The notes: generated from the letters alone by a model not told the origin. Numbered from the stretch's first letter, positions 1 through 10,873 are shown. The stretch is DNA of 64,000 nucleotides from Takakia lepidozioides (GCA_030704615.1 CM060734.1:6324001-6388000); one strand, 5' to 3'. Translations and numbers: made by a program.

Positions 1-2345
1 TTGCTTTTGCCTTGGTTGAGCTTAGTGCTTTGCTTGTGGTCTTACTTTGCAAAGTTATAGTTTTCAGTAACAGATAAGATTATAGCCTATAGCAGCCACA
101 TGGCTTTACTATTTGCTGCTGCTTGCATGTCTTTTCATTTAGACTGTTTTGGTGGCTCAATTATCTATGGCCCTTCATGGTGGGAATGTGTGCCATTGAT
201 TCAAGCTGTTTATATAAAGCACATATATTTGATATTTATATATGGCCATCTTCATATCGCTGTTACACTTATGTGTGTTAAGGAACTGAATTTGAAGCTA
301 GGTTGTGATCTTGAGATGATCCTGCCCTAAGTTTGATGCTTGGTTTTGTAACACACTCTTGACTATGTAGACGAAGGTGAAGTCTAGAGGATGATGTTAC
401 GGCAGTGTAGAAATAACATAACACCCTCCGACCTCCTTGCTATTTGTGCTCCTGGCTTCTAGACCGAAACCCACCTTTTTTTCATTTGTACTTGGTCCAC
501 AACGGAGATAAAGCTCTTTTGCCATAGATCTTGTCGAGGACTGAAGGGGTGTAAGATGAAAGACTCGGATGTCAGAAAGATTGCAAAAGATTGCCTTTCA
601 TGACCTTCGATGTCAGCAGTCGTAACAAGAAATATCCATATCCAGCCCCGGGTTGCTTATAATATCGAGTTGAGACCACTTTTACTCTGGATATCCATGA
701 ATGCCTTCTGTGACCTGCCTCTGTGACCCTGTCAGAAATTCCTTTCTACTAGTAGCATTCCTTCACTCAAACTGTGAAGCTGCAGCCAGTCTTGGTAGTG
801 AGTGAGAGGGAGAACCCCAAAATAGAGTGCACCCTCTCCATGATGAGCTTAAGAGGGTTTATCCAGGAGAGCTTGTACTTGCTTATCGTCTAGATTGATG
901 GGTCTGTAGTCTGTACCATCTATCCAGAACCTGTTGCACGTATAGGAATCAGACTGGATTCCACAGAGATTTACCTCCGACTCTGACCACGAGTGTTCCT
1001 CAATGATCTGGGGATCCCCTTGATCAACCAGCTATTTTGGTTGGAAACTTTAACTTTAATTACTTGAGAGTCGTTGCTCGCCACACTGGGCACCTTGCAG
1101 ACGCTTGTCATTTCCTTCGGGTCTTACTCCCTTGTGGCAAAATTTATGATGAGATAACCTTTCCCTTCTCATGTTTGATGTGACGAACTTTCACCAGTAT
1201 GTGGTTTGCCAGATTTTCTGGCTCCTTAATTTCTCCATTTCATTGAAGTGTTTACAGGGCGATGTGGTATAAAGCCAGCGCTCTTTATACAGAAGACCGA
1301 TTGGTAAAGTCGTTGGTACTTAGTAGTTTGTACCTGTCAGTGGGGAGTGGCTTCAGCCCGGTTGTCCATTGCAAGGGAGGCTAGGAGTTGTCAGGGTTTT
1401 GAGTGGCTTATGCCTTGCTGCCACGTGGTAACACGGGACAGTGTATATGGGGATTGGATTTCTTTGTGTGCTATGCTTTAGTGTATTGGTGTGAGGGTGT
1501 ACTGGTGTTCAGATGTGGATGAAAGTGTGACAGGCTGATGATGGTGTGCTAGATACTGGTTAGGATGTCAGCTAGAAGGCCTTCGGCGCATATAAAAGAC
1601 CATGTCGCACATCTATGGCCAAACTTAAATAGAGGTTTAGCCATGCAGGTGGGATGGCTAAAATGAACCCCAACGAGATGACAGGCTTACTTGGCCGCGC
1701 TGCTCATCTATGGCTAAACTCAAATAGAGGGTTAGCCATGCATGTGGGATGGCTAAAATATACCCCAAGACCAGATGAAAAGCTTGATGGCTAGGCAGAA
1801 GCCCACTTTAAAGTGCTGGTTCTAAATTTTGAATATATCTATTGCAAAATGGGCGCAATGGAGGCTTCCCTGGAATTCAACTAACTACTAGCTGACTTAC
1901 ACAGCCAAGGGATGGACTAGGCTCCTATGGAAATACATGTGTCCAAGATGGTGGTTGAATTTTCTAGCGAGCTGCACTTTGGGGAGCACTAGGGCATGTG
2001 ATTAACTCTATTTCTAATTAATATAAAAATTTATCACACAAATGAGGGATGTATATATATATAGGAATAGCTATATTCATCTCTAATTCATCCAGTTAAA
2101 AAGACATTGATTAATGCAAATGATGTTTGTATAGGGAGTTGAACCCTTATACCTATCCCATATAACATACATACCTCTCGCAATACAACAAATTATCAGT
2201 ACAATATGGAATGAATGGTTATCCAACGTGGCAGTAGCATGGAATGCCTAGGAAATGTCATCAGAATGTTCTCCCAACAAGCAAAAAAAGCTAAAACTCT
2301 ACAACAAAACTGTAATTAATCCAGTTAACCCCTAAAGGACGAGAG
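1..2345. other. No gene recognised (left end)
   Basis: I see no convincing coding region here. The one ORF of note (100-330) has no family features and lies in AT-rich sequence. The stretch contains a two-copy tandem repeat (listed separately) and an AT-rich part around 2000-2330. It may hold old, unrecognisable repeat DNA. Confidence 0.5.
1610..1769. repeat. Two-copy tandem repeat, period 95 bp
   Basis: The block starting CATCTATGGC at 1610 recurs at 1705 with the same order of motifs: AAATAGAGG, then TTAGCCATGCA, then GTGGGATGGCTAAAAT. The roughly 65-bp repeated cores differ at a few positions and are separated by about 30 bp of unlike sequence. There is no sign that it is coding. Confidence 0.75.
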
Positions 2346-3220
2346 GTGTTTTTGGGTTTTTGGACAATTCCGGGACCCATCCTCACACGTCAGCGGCTAC
2401 CTGCCCACCAACGTTCATCCACGTGGATGAACCGTACAAACTGCTTCCTACCTACCAGATGCACAAGCCCCCCAAATTTGGGGAAATTCCACCGTGGAGT
2501 TTGGGAGATTATAACATTTGAAGACGGTGCATTTTTTGGAAAATGGAAAAAACAAAGCAAAAGTTCGTGTTTGACCAAGCAAATTATCCATGATCCCAAT
2601 TTTTCCTGGGAGAAAAAGTGCTATATTCCAGTGAAGTGCACAATCCCAAACCCTCACACCAAATTTCACCCCAATCTGCCAAAATGAAGGGGAGGGTGCT
2701 TTGTATGTGACTGGAATGGGGGTCCAAAAAGAGAATTTGCAAAGGAAATGGTATAGGCCCCATTGGGACCCCAAATTCTCCTTCAATTGGGAATTCCAAC
2801 GGTCAGTCCCTCACAGGCCAAGAACTACACAAGCCTGCCCAAGAATTTCCCCAAAATTCTCTAAATTGCATTTGGGATGTGGGATTTTGTGAAATTTCCG
2901 GCCTCCTCCAGGTCAGGCAATCGGTGGTCGGAATTTCGCCTGAATCCGGCGACGTTTTCCGGGCCACGTCGAGGTTTCCCATTATGTGCCAGGGCCAGCT
3001 CATTCGAGCCGTCCCAGTGTTCCTCGGCGTTTTGGGGAGGGCCTCACAAGCACCCAACTCCAACTGTCGGGTTCCTTCTTCGTGGACTCGTCAACTACCA
3101 CCAGACACAGTGAACTCAGCAAACATGGGACAAGCACGACAAGCAAGCTTACACACTGAACTGAGGGGGAGTCGAACCCCCTGATCTGCCCTCATATGCA
3201 GACAGTCCCCCCTCCCACCC
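2346..3220. other. No gene recognised; many overlapping ORFs
   Basis: Several ORFs of 60-110 codons overlap here on both strands. None shows a known domain, and open frames on both strands at once suggest chance rather than coding. At 3164-3183 there is a tRNA T-arm-like stem-loop (inverted GGTTCGACTCC), but no full tRNA can be folded around it. Confidence 0.45.
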
Positions 3221-3221
3221 C

Positions 3222-3244
3222 TACACACACACACACACACACAC
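3222..3244. repeat. (AC)n microsatellite
   Basis: An uninterrupted AC dinucleotide run is followed by CCCACCCACCCACTC. It lies downstream of the 3' end of the minus-strand piggyBac coding region. Confidence 0.95.
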
Positions 3245-3319
3245 CCACCCACCCACTCTATCCGCCATGTCCTAAGGCCAGCATAGCAGCATCAAACACC
3301 TGCAGATGCGGTTCCCACC

Positions 3320-3347
3320 TACACACACACACACACACACACACACA
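3320..3347. repeat. (AC)n microsatellite, second run
   Basis: This is a second AC run about 75 bp after the first, ending just beyond the 3' end of the piggyBac ORF. Both runs are preceded by similar CCCACCT or CCACCCCT sequence. Confidence 0.95.
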
Positions 3348-3356
3348 GCCACATGT

Positions 3357-5475
3357 TCATCGACCCCGGAGTTGATGTGCCTCACGCCAACAAGTGCCAA
3401 GACACAGGAATGCATCCTCGCATAGGGAACAGAAGTAGTGGGTACGCAGCCCACAGCGGATGCACGCACGACGAAGCGAGCTGTGCAAAGAGGAATGCCA
3501 GCGGAAAGGCTCTGTCGCCAATACGGACGCACGAACCGGTCGCACAGGCAACCTGCCAGGAGCTGTAAGGGCGTGTGCCAAGGCCAGCGAGAACTCCAGA
3601 TGGGTCAGGGGACGCAACCCCCTCGCTCGCATGTGATAGACATGCAAGATGTAAGAATTCACAATCGTGGTGTCCACAAGGAAAAAAAACACTCTATGCC
3701 ACCATTTATGAGTCTTCAGCTGCATGTTATATGCAGCTCGCATCTGGTCTTGTATATCTACACCATGCATGTAAGTTTGGTATTGAACATGCATTGGAAC
3801 AGGAGGCACCTGCACCCTGACATTCCCCACAAACCTTCGCACCGTCACAGGTGAATTCGGGCCAGATGCTGGCCGAGATGCGGATGACACCATGAACACG
3901 CCTTTCTTATCCCACCACAAACAAGCAGCAACTTGTCGGCTGCGGTGCATACGCCACCATGTGTCCCCTTGTTTGGCAGTCTTGGACTTGGACCAGCGTG
4001 TCAAGGAAGGGGGCAATCCCTTTCTATTGACCCTGACAATGCCAGTGGCCCATGTCCCAAGCAAAGCCATGTCATACAGCAACCTTGGTGATGTGAAGTA
4101 ATTGTTAGTCACCATCACATGGCCGAGTCCATGCAATGGAGATACTAGCCTCCAAACCACATCACATCCTTCACCTTTGCCAAACTTCTTCCTGATGCCC
4201 TCGGGGCCCCCATTCTTGCCACAGTAGACATCAAAATCATACATATAGCTACTGACTGCATCTGCAAGGGCCCACACTTTGATGCCCCACTTGCATGGCT
4301 TTTTAGGCATATACTGTCGTATAGCACAATACTTACCCTTGTACCTTATCATAATCTCGTCAACTGTCAGCAATTTGTGCAGGTTCCAATGCCGTTTGCA
4401 GGTACTGGCAATGTCTTCACAGGCCCATCTCACTTTCCCAATTTTGTCAAACGCAGGATTGCTACTGTCGCGCACCTCACTTCGGTAAGCTCCCCTTCAC
4501 GTCATAGTTACTCGCTTTGATGTGCGCGCCTAACTCCCAAACTGGCCGCCAGGCCAACTCGGAGCTTCGGCTGCTCACCGGGACATAACGGTCCCATTTT
4601 GCTCCTCCACAAGACCCTCGCTCACTTTGGGCCTAGTGGAAATTCCCTTTGGTTGTTGGCAGTCCGGAACAGCTCCCCACACCTTGGTCGTTTTCCGGCT
4701 CGCACGCTTACTCACTAGTTTTTGGTCACCAACGGGCTTGCACCGTTCTCGGGGTTACTGCTCCCTATATATACTTCTGTGACTGTCCGCGGGGATTTCA
4801 CAAACAACACCGTCCTTTTATGGCGAACCACCACGAAGACCCTTGACTCCCGGTGATGAGTCGCGGTGAGTCTTGGCCCACCCACCACAACCCCAATGGA
4901 CCGTGATGAGTCCCAAGACTCCCCACGACTCCCACCACAAGGTCTCCGCCCATGGTGAGTCCTATATCACCCCCACTAAGACCCACTAAGCTACCACCAC
5001 CCCTCGTGGAACCACCCCCACCGCAACCCGGTGTGCGGGGCTCCACCTAGTGAGCGCCTCCGCCTCCTTGAGTGCCTTGGGCACTCAATGGTGCTTCAGC
5101 CCCCGTACCTATTGTTGCCACTGCCCCCACCATAGGGGCAGCCCCTCTTGTGTCCCGACCCCCTGCCCTCAAGGCAAAGGGCCGCGACAACTACGATCAG
5201 ACACTAGCGTCGAGTTATCCACCAAATGCAAGCAACGCAAGATTGCTTCATAACGATCTCTTGTCATGACCTTCCTGATGACAGGGCATGCAAAGAATAC
5301 CTCACTCTACTGCCAGTAGCAGCGGCTGTTTGGCAGCCTCTTTATCCCCATGAACAAACACACACCAAGCCAGGCGAGTAGCTCTGGCATAAACAATGGC
5401 CTCCAAGAAGCACCTCTACCCCGTGGTGTCTCCTTAGCAAATCCTACCATGACCACTTGTTCCTCCACCATGTTG
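3357..5475 (-). pseudogene. piggyBac-like transposase, split by a solo LTR
   Basis: This is a DDE transposase of the piggyBac family (DDE_Tnp_1_7). The 5' part (5475 down to 5190) reads through GIKRLPNSRCYW and VMTRDRYEAILRCLHLVDN, the usual region before the catalytic core, with one TAG after CYWQ. A solo LTR fills 4466-5189. The 3' part (4465-3357) has the first catalytic Asp in LTVDEIMIRYKGK (near 4360) and GVDIQDQM with the later Asp (near 3750). A Cys-rich C-terminus (CIRCG, CSLCEDAFLC) matches the family's RING-like tail. The second catalytic position reads VTNNYFTS where VTDNYFTS is expected (near 4105), so the enzyme should be dead even without the LTR. I could not find TTAA-flanked inverted termini. 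The N-terminal start is lost where CACTA subterminal repeats begin at about 5478. Confidence 0.88.
4466..5189 (-). mobile_element. Solo LTR of chromovirus element C family, inside piggyBac
   Basis: This 724-bp LTR starts TGTCGCGCACC and ends GGGCCGCGACA on the plus strand. It is the same family as the LTRs at 17184-17911, 45318-46043 and 50817-51540. The TATA-like TATATATAGG lies on the minus strand, so the LTR points left. No internal element sequence adjoins it, hence solo. The flanks are GCTAC on the left and ACTAC on the right, an imperfect 5-bp target duplication with one mismatch. Removing the LTR rejoins the piggyBac reading frame. Confidence 0.92.
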
Positions 5476-5477
5476 AG

Positions 5478-5880
5478 CTCTGACCCCCTGGAGGTCGCTT
5501 CTGGGGAATTAGAAGTTTTAGAGCCGGATATTGCTAGCTGGTAGTGTGGGCACCCATTTCCCGTCGCTTTCTAGAAGCGACCCCCTGGAGGTCGCTTCTG
5601 GGGACTTGGTAGTTTTAGAGCCCGGATTGGGCCTAGTGTGGGCACCCATTTCCCGTCCTTTTCTATATGCGACCCCCTGGAGGTCGCTTCTAGGGACTTA
5701 GTAGTTTTAGAGCCGGATGCTAGCTAGTGTGGGCACCCATTTCCCGTCCCTTTCTATATGCCCATGGAGGTCGCTTTCTGGGACTTGGTGGTTTTAGTAC
5801 TGCCGGATGTTATGGGCACCCATTTCCCGTCGCATGGTACCTGCGACCCCCAGGTGGTCGCTTCCTAGGGGTTGGAGATT
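5478..5880. repeat. Left subterminal repeat array of the CACTA element
   Basis: About four copies of a roughly 100-bp unit. Each carries GCGACCCCCTGGAGGTCGC, a near-palindrome, then GACTTGGTAGTTTTAGAGC and GTGTGGGCACCCATTTCCCG. Subterminal arrays of short motifs are the usual binding sites of the accessory DNA-binding protein in CACTA elements. That role is inferred here. The same GCGACC/GGTCGC core recurs in the right array. Confidence 0.85.
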
Positions 5881-5968
5881 TTTGAAAGCATGATGTCATG
5901 TTTCATAGAATTCATATATCAGTTGGATGTGCAATTTCAATAGTGAGGTTTTTGGATTTTTTATATAG

Positions 5969-7330
5969 GTGATGGTACGCTCACGGGCTCGGCCAATCAC
6001 GGAGGATGATTATCGAAATGTAGTTCCACCCGACGAGAACACCTCCAACAATGATGTCTGCATGCTTGATGTACTTCCACCTCTTTCAAGTCGCCGTCGA
6101 CGTAGGGATGAGCGGTTGGCAGACGTACCTGGAGAGCCTCACGTGATTCATGCACAAGGCCTCGAGCATCCCGTTCCACGTCCCAGCTTGCCACCTCAAG
6201 GTCCTAGGCCTCTTAGTCTAGAGCCACGAGGCCCTGATCGAGCCACTTTGGACAAACCCCCTCGGGTGGAGTGTTGGTGCGAGCGGTGTTGGGCACGAGT
6301 GGCACCTGGAGGTGTTCCCGTGATGCGGCAGGATCATATTGTGGATGAACACTATCAGACATGGGGGATTGCGGATGCGGCCAGGGTGAGCCTTCTATAA
6401 CCATTGTTGTAACATTTTTTGTGCTAGGACATAAGGACGTACGTTTGTTGTAAGTACTCGGATGTTTAAAAATGACTTGTAATTGATACTGTAATGGAAG
6501 TTACTGTGGTTAAATATATGAGTAAACAACAAACTAATTATATGAATTATATATTACGTGCAGCCACGAGTCGTTGCCCTCCAAGCGCGCAAAAACAGTA
6601 CATCACAGATACGTGATGAGTTGGAGGTGGACCATCCATTGCCGGATGTCACTTTGTTTTTCCCTCAGGTTGACATAGATAGGGTCCATGAGACGAGGGG
6701 CCTACCCTACGCCCTTCGATTATTTGGTCGCCGAGCGCGCAGCCGGCCACCGCTCAGTACGCTCTAGTTGTATTAGTCCAGCTCCACCTCCTCCACCTTC
6801 TGATCCTCATCCATCTGTATCTCCTCCTCGTCCAGTTTCCACTAGTACACCGGCCCATGTAGAGTCACCTGCACCACCTCCACTTTGCATCACTCCACCG
6901 ATCCATGAGTCGCCTCTACCACATCCACTTTGCACTAGTACTGCACCAGCCCATGGGTCACCTCTATCACATCCAGTTTGCACTAGTACAACAGCCCACA
7001 AGTCACATCTACTTTCGAGTCCACCCCGTGCACAATCACCTCCCAGCTGCTCACCTGATCAGTCACATATCACTCCACCTCCTAGTTCACATCACCAGTC
7101 ACCCCAACATATTCGGACAGCTGCCCCTTCCCAATCCCAGGCCCCCATAGGTGTCTCACGTGCATGTCCCACCCGGACCCCTAGGAAGTGTAGGCCACCA
7201 CCGGTACTTGAGGTACGACGGCCCGATGATCCTAGGGTTATTGACAAGGAGTATAGGATGATGTTCCAGACACCATTCAGGCCTAGCCTTTGGCGTGCAC
7301 TAGTGCCTCCGGTCCCCATTCCTCAAAGCC
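5969..7330 (+). pseudogene. CACTA accessory ORF, proline-rich, with a probable intron
   Basis: The first segment (5969-6385) starts MMVRSRARPITEDDYRNV and ends DEHYQTWGIADAAR. A plausible donor follows (CAGG|GTGAGC at 6385/6386), and an acceptor (CGTGCAG at 6563) restores the frame to PRVVALQARKNSTSQIRDEL. That frame stops at about 6767, while the adjacent frame (6688-7413) stays open and encodes a Pro/Ser/His-rich region containing repeats of about 18 residues around CTST-AHGSPLSHP. A frameshift or second intron must join them. I do not recognise a named domain. Position upstream of the transposase and low complexity suggest an element-encoded DNA-binding or accessory protein, by analogy only. 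The short basic cluster SRRRRRDERL (near residue 40) could be a nuclear signal. Confidence 0.55.
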
Positions 7331-7336
7331 AACCAT

Positions 7337-7893
7337 TTCAGTTTTGGGGGTCGGCGATATTGTGTGAAAGCCGCCACCAACCCTTCCATGGGTCGTGGGC
7401 TATTTGCAATTGAGGATATTGTGGTTCCTCCAGGGAGAGGGCAGACAGTGGACTTATTTCCCTATTTTGGCCCATACTACATGTGGTTCCACTGGACGCA
7501 AATGCGACGGGTAGCCCCTTGGGTGAGACCTTATGGTCTTTGTGCAATGACCTTGATGTCTTCAATCGGGTGTTGGACCCTGGAACAAGGGTCATATGTG
7601 ACGGAGATCCCGATGTGTTCGGGAATGTTGCAGGGTTCATCAATAGTTCAATTGGTAACCCTAAAATGACCAATGTACTGTGGGATGAGCGACATGATGG
7701 GGATGTTAGGCTAGCACAATCGATATCAAATTTTGTTATGACATGTGCATGTACTACGATTCCCGCCGGTTCAGAGTTGTTCGCCTCTTATGAGTTCTCT
7801 GATAAGGCTTGGGATGAGAGAGTCCATCGGGAGTGGAGGGAGATTGACAAACGTTACAAACGTCACTCCCACGGCCGCCGAGGAAACTTGTAG
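7337..7893 (+). pseudogene. SET-domain-like ORF inside the CACTA element
   Basis: The frame from 7337 reads YCVKAATNPSMGRGLFAIED then a Tyr/Gly-containing segment, like the start of a SET domain (GRGLFA, then Y-x-G). It shifts frame near 7480-7500 and continues to 7893 with GNVAGFINSSIGNPKMTNV and then TIPAGSELFASYEFSDKAW. These fit the later SET motifs (the N-H-S-x-x-P-N region and the AGEEL-x-x-Y region), though the canonical NHSC is only NSS here. SET proteins usually transfer methyl groups to lysine. The C-terminus is basic (RYKRHSHGRRGN). The upstream proline-rich ORF may be the same gene. A second copy of the C-terminal part lies at 12971-13102, so the module seems to belong to the element rather than being a one-off capture. 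Confidence 0.6.
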
Positions 7894-8087
7894 TAGGGGA
7901 TGGTGATTAGTCATGTACACATATTGTGGCCCCTATTGTGGCACTGGTAGGGATTGGTGATTGGGGTTTAGGTTTTAGGCTGAATGTGCCAATGTACATA
8001 TATTTTTTGGATGCAAATGGAGCAATTCCCAACCATTGTATATTAAATGAATTGTGAATGTATTTATAGATCCAAGGACAAGAGCAA
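7894..8087. other. Short spacer between SET-like ORF and transposase
   Basis: AT-rich, non-coding. Nothing recognised apart from a possible polyadenylation-rich context for the upstream ORF. Confidence 0.4.
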
Positions 8088-8695
8088 ATGAGGTCAGCGA
8101 ACCCTCCAAGGGGCACGCAGGCCGAGGTGCACAACAATACTGGTATTGGCCGCGGAGAACAAGGCCCAGACGACCATATTGCCGAAGACGCTGACGAGGT
8201 GGAAAATGAACACAATATGGACACTGACGATGTGAGAGCCATGGAGGATTTGTTAATGAACCACTTGGGGGAGGGACAACAAATTGGGGAGGCTATGGCT
8301 CGCCCGGCCACATTGGATGAAGATGCCGACCCAAATCCAATGGAAGCCGAGGCAGAAACACCCTTGTATAAAGGAGCAAAAGTGAGTCGACTTTCCACTA
8401 TACTGTTGTTGCTTAATTTGCAATCCCGGTGGCATAAGCAACATTGGCATGTCCGCAATCATGCGCACAATTGCGGACCACATCCTCGCCCCCCATTTGG
8501 AGCATAAAATGCCACGTTCTCGAAAAGAGGCAAGACGGGTTCTAGACACAGTGGGGATGGGCTACAAATTTTTCCATGCATGTCCTTGTGATCGTACCTT
8601 GTACTATGGAGAGCATGCGCATGCTACCACGTGTCCCAAGTGCAAAAAATCTAGATACCGAGATGATGTTCAAGGAAAGAAGATCCCACGAAAGG
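8088..8695 (+). pseudogene. CACTA transposase, N-terminal part (tnp2 type)
   Basis: The acidic start (8088 onward, MEDLLMNHLGEG) leads to TPLYKGAKVSRLSTILLLLN, the usual LYPG...LS...LLxLK region of tnp2 proteins. After a frame change near 8440 it continues as MPRSRKEARRVLDTVGMGYK then FHACPCDRTLYYGE and CPKCKKSRYRDD, ending KKIPRKV at a good splice donor (AAAG|GTACAT, about 8694). This is the well-known N-terminal zinc region, with Cys pairs in HACP-C and CPKC, that precedes the catalytic part. Function by family: cut-and-paste transposition through element ends. The frame break makes this copy non-functional. Confidence 0.85.
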
Positions 8696-8985
8696 TACAT
8701 TTCTCTTATTTTCTCTTTCCTGCCATTTATATTTATATACATATATACATGTGTCCACCAACTAATATATCATTTTAGGGTGTAGGGTTTAAGAGGTTGT
8801 ATCATTCCGATATTATTAGGGTATGCATATAGGTTATATGAATCCTTCAACTAATGTAGACTTTACAAAATATCTACATACAAACCTTTGCAAATATATA
8901 CCCCTCTCTTACGTACAATATGTGGATCCAAATGACAGAAAGTAAATATTGATATATTTGTTGTGTTTGTGGGGGAGGTTAGAAA
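8696..8985. other. Probable intron within the CACTA transposase
   Basis: AT-rich sequence between a splice donor near 8694 and the next transposase segment at about 8986 (YFPVILRLK...). In the family these two protein segments are contiguous, so a spliced or inserted spacer is expected. The exact acceptor cannot be fixed. Confidence 0.5.
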
Positions 8986-9210
8986 ATGCATTATTTTCCA
9001 GTCATCCTGCGCTTGAAAGCACAATTTCGGAGTCCATCATTTGCCCAACTCATGAAGTGGCATGCGGAGCATCGGAGCCCTCCCGGAAAGTGTGCGGCCC
9101 TCACAATTCGCCGGCATGGAAACACACCGAGGAACAATGGCCTTTTTTTAAGGACGATCCAAGACATGTTCGACTCGGCTTCTCCGCGGATGGTGTAAAC
9201 CCACATTTAG
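8986..9210 (+). pseudogene. CACTA transposase, second segment (tnp2)
   Basis: The sequence reads YFPVILRLKAQFRSPSFAQL then MKWHAEHRSP. After a frame change near 9085 it reads SPAWKHTEEQWPFFKDDPRH and VRLGFSADGVNPH. This is the highly conserved tnp2 stretch (YFPIIPRLQRLF..., then W-x-x-D...DPRNVRLGLxxDGVNPF). The match stops at ADGVNPH. What should follow, the core of the transposase, is absent and is replaced by the antisense methyltransferase fragment and AT-rich repeats. Confidence 0.85.
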
Positions 9211-9342
9211 CTCTTGGGTATAGCGATTATCCCAATACGCTTCATCTCCATAAGCCAACACATGTTTCGGGGCTTTTGCTCCCCCTTTGGATTTTTTTGC
9301 CATGCTCGCCAATGATGCAATCACCTTTGTGTCCAAATCCAA
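9211..9342 (-). pseudogene. Captured first exon of a METTL13-like methyltransferase gene
   Basis: On the minus strand, ATG at 9303 gives MAKKSKGGAKAPKHVLAYGD followed by EAYWDNRYTQE. The A-Y-G-D-x-x-Y-W-D-x-R-Y pattern is the N-terminus of plant S-adenosylmethionine methyltransferases related to METTL13 (eEF1A methyltransferase family). There it immediately precedes the SAM-binding domain, which is absent. The fragment ends close to CAAGAG, possibly the original exon end. It sits antisense to the transposase exactly where the catalytic middle is lost, so it looks like host gene capture or filler at a deletion. The frame upstream of the ATG (from 9342) also stays open. Confidence 0.68.
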
Positions 9343-9477
9343 ACAAACATAAATTTTTAATTTTCCAAAAAAATTGTCTAATCACATTTTGGGTTGACGT
9401 GATTTATATTGTTCATCTAGTTTTACAGCTCCATGATTATTTATCTAACCTACATCAGTCCAATGAAAGCGCCAACT

Positions 9478-10430
9478 TCCATGGAGAGAAATGATTGTCA
9501 TTTGTACAGCATATACAATTTCTACAAGATAGTGAGAACCTAACATAGATAGTTACACAAGGATTGCAAAAATTCATAATACATACAACAAATATAGTAG
9601 AGATGCATGTTGTTTTTTCATCTTTGAGTTCTATGGGGATTTGATAGAAAAAATACATCCGTTCACTCCTCAATTCAACGAATAATATTGAACTGGTTGA
9701 AAAACACACTCACAATCATTTGTGGTGCTCAAGAATGAATGTATTCAATAATAGATTTATTAAAATATTACAATCTAATTATTTAAACTCAATGATTACA
9801 TATAGTTCATCTCGATTATGAGAAGAGACAACACAATGACATCTATCTCAATAAAAGGCTTCTGAAAATATCATGAAAAACTCTGACAAATACTCATAGA
9901 ACTTCTTCATCTATTATAATCTAAGATTAAAGAATCAAACTATTAAGCTCTTATACCTATAAAGAACTTGGAGAGAAACGATTATCATCTGTACATCATA
10001 TACAATTTCTACAAGATAGTGGAAACCTAGCATAGACAGTTATGCAAGGATTGCAAAAATTCCAAATACATACAACAAATATGATAGAGAGGCATATTGT
10101 TTTCATCTTTGAGTTTTATGGGGATTTGATTAAAAAAAACATCCATTCACTCCTCAATTCAATGAATAATATTGAATGTCCTTTCCTAATGATCTATTGG
10201 TTGAAAACACACACACACAATCATTTGTGGTGCTCAAGATTGAATGGTTTCAATAATAAATTGATTAAAAATATTACAATATAATTATTTAAACTCAATA
10301 AATAGATATAATTCATCTCAATTACGAGAAGAGACGACACTCCAACAAATACTTGGAGAACTTCATCTCTTATAGTCTAAGATTAAAGAATCAAACTATT
10401 GAACTCTGATACCTATAAGGAAATCAGACT
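9478..10430. repeat. Two tandem copies of a roughly 490-bp AT-rich unit
   Basis: Unit 1 (about 9478-9968) and unit 2 (about 9970-10430) share GAGAGAAATGATT-like starts, ATACAATTTCTACAAGATAG, TTTATTAAAATATTACAAT-like cores and an AGATTAAAGAATCAAACTAT end. Each ends near CTCTGATACC or CTCTTATACC. The first of these is the inverse of GGTATCAGAG, the initiator-Met primer site used by many plant LTR elements. They could be two old LTRs pointing left, but no internal retroelement sequence is seen. No coding potential. Confidence 0.65.
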
Positions 10431-10873
10431 TGTCTCGATGGAGTTCTGAAAAGACATATCCGGTACAGATGGTAAAGGTATGTCACTTGCTTTGAGAAAA
10501 CAAAATATTCTTTGTAGATGTCCATGTCGACACCTCGGTGGGCCATGTTAAAGATCTCAAAAATAAGTTTGAGGCACTCACCATTCGAAAAGCACGGATT
10601 ACTACTAGTGCCATTCACAACGGTCAATTTGCGATGCTATTCTCGTGTTGTTTCTCTTTGACCTATCTCACCTCTTCCTTTAAAACCTCTACATCCTTAT
10701 GTCGTTTTTTTAACGTCCTCTCTCACCTCTACATCCTCGTGTCATTTTCTTTAACCTCTCTCACCTCCTCCATTCAAAACCTCTACAAAGTTTTTGAGGT
10801 CCTTGATGGTCGCCATAAAGCTTGTTAGTTGACCATACATATTTCATTGAATATCATGACATATTCATATGAA
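10431..10873. other. AT-rich spacer in the CACTA element
   Basis: Non-coding stretch with CTCTCACCTC-rich short repeats near 10660-10790. No domain recognised. Confidence 0.4.

Noticed and set aside
2346-3184. Cluster of ORFs on both strands
   Set aside because: Mutually overlapping and without motifs; probably chance in this base composition.
3160-3215. tRNA gene (minus strand) with GGTTCGACTCC
   Set aside because: Only a T-arm and a doubtful 8-base anticodon loop; no acceptor stem pairing.
3438-3854. 138-codon plus-strand ORF
   Set aside because: Lies antisense to the piggyBac C-terminus and has no motifs of its own.
5305-5335. CACTA left terminus (CACTCTACTGCC)
   Set aside because: It lies inside piggyBac coding sequence (NSRCYWQ region read inverted) and does not match CACTACTGCAAAAAG.
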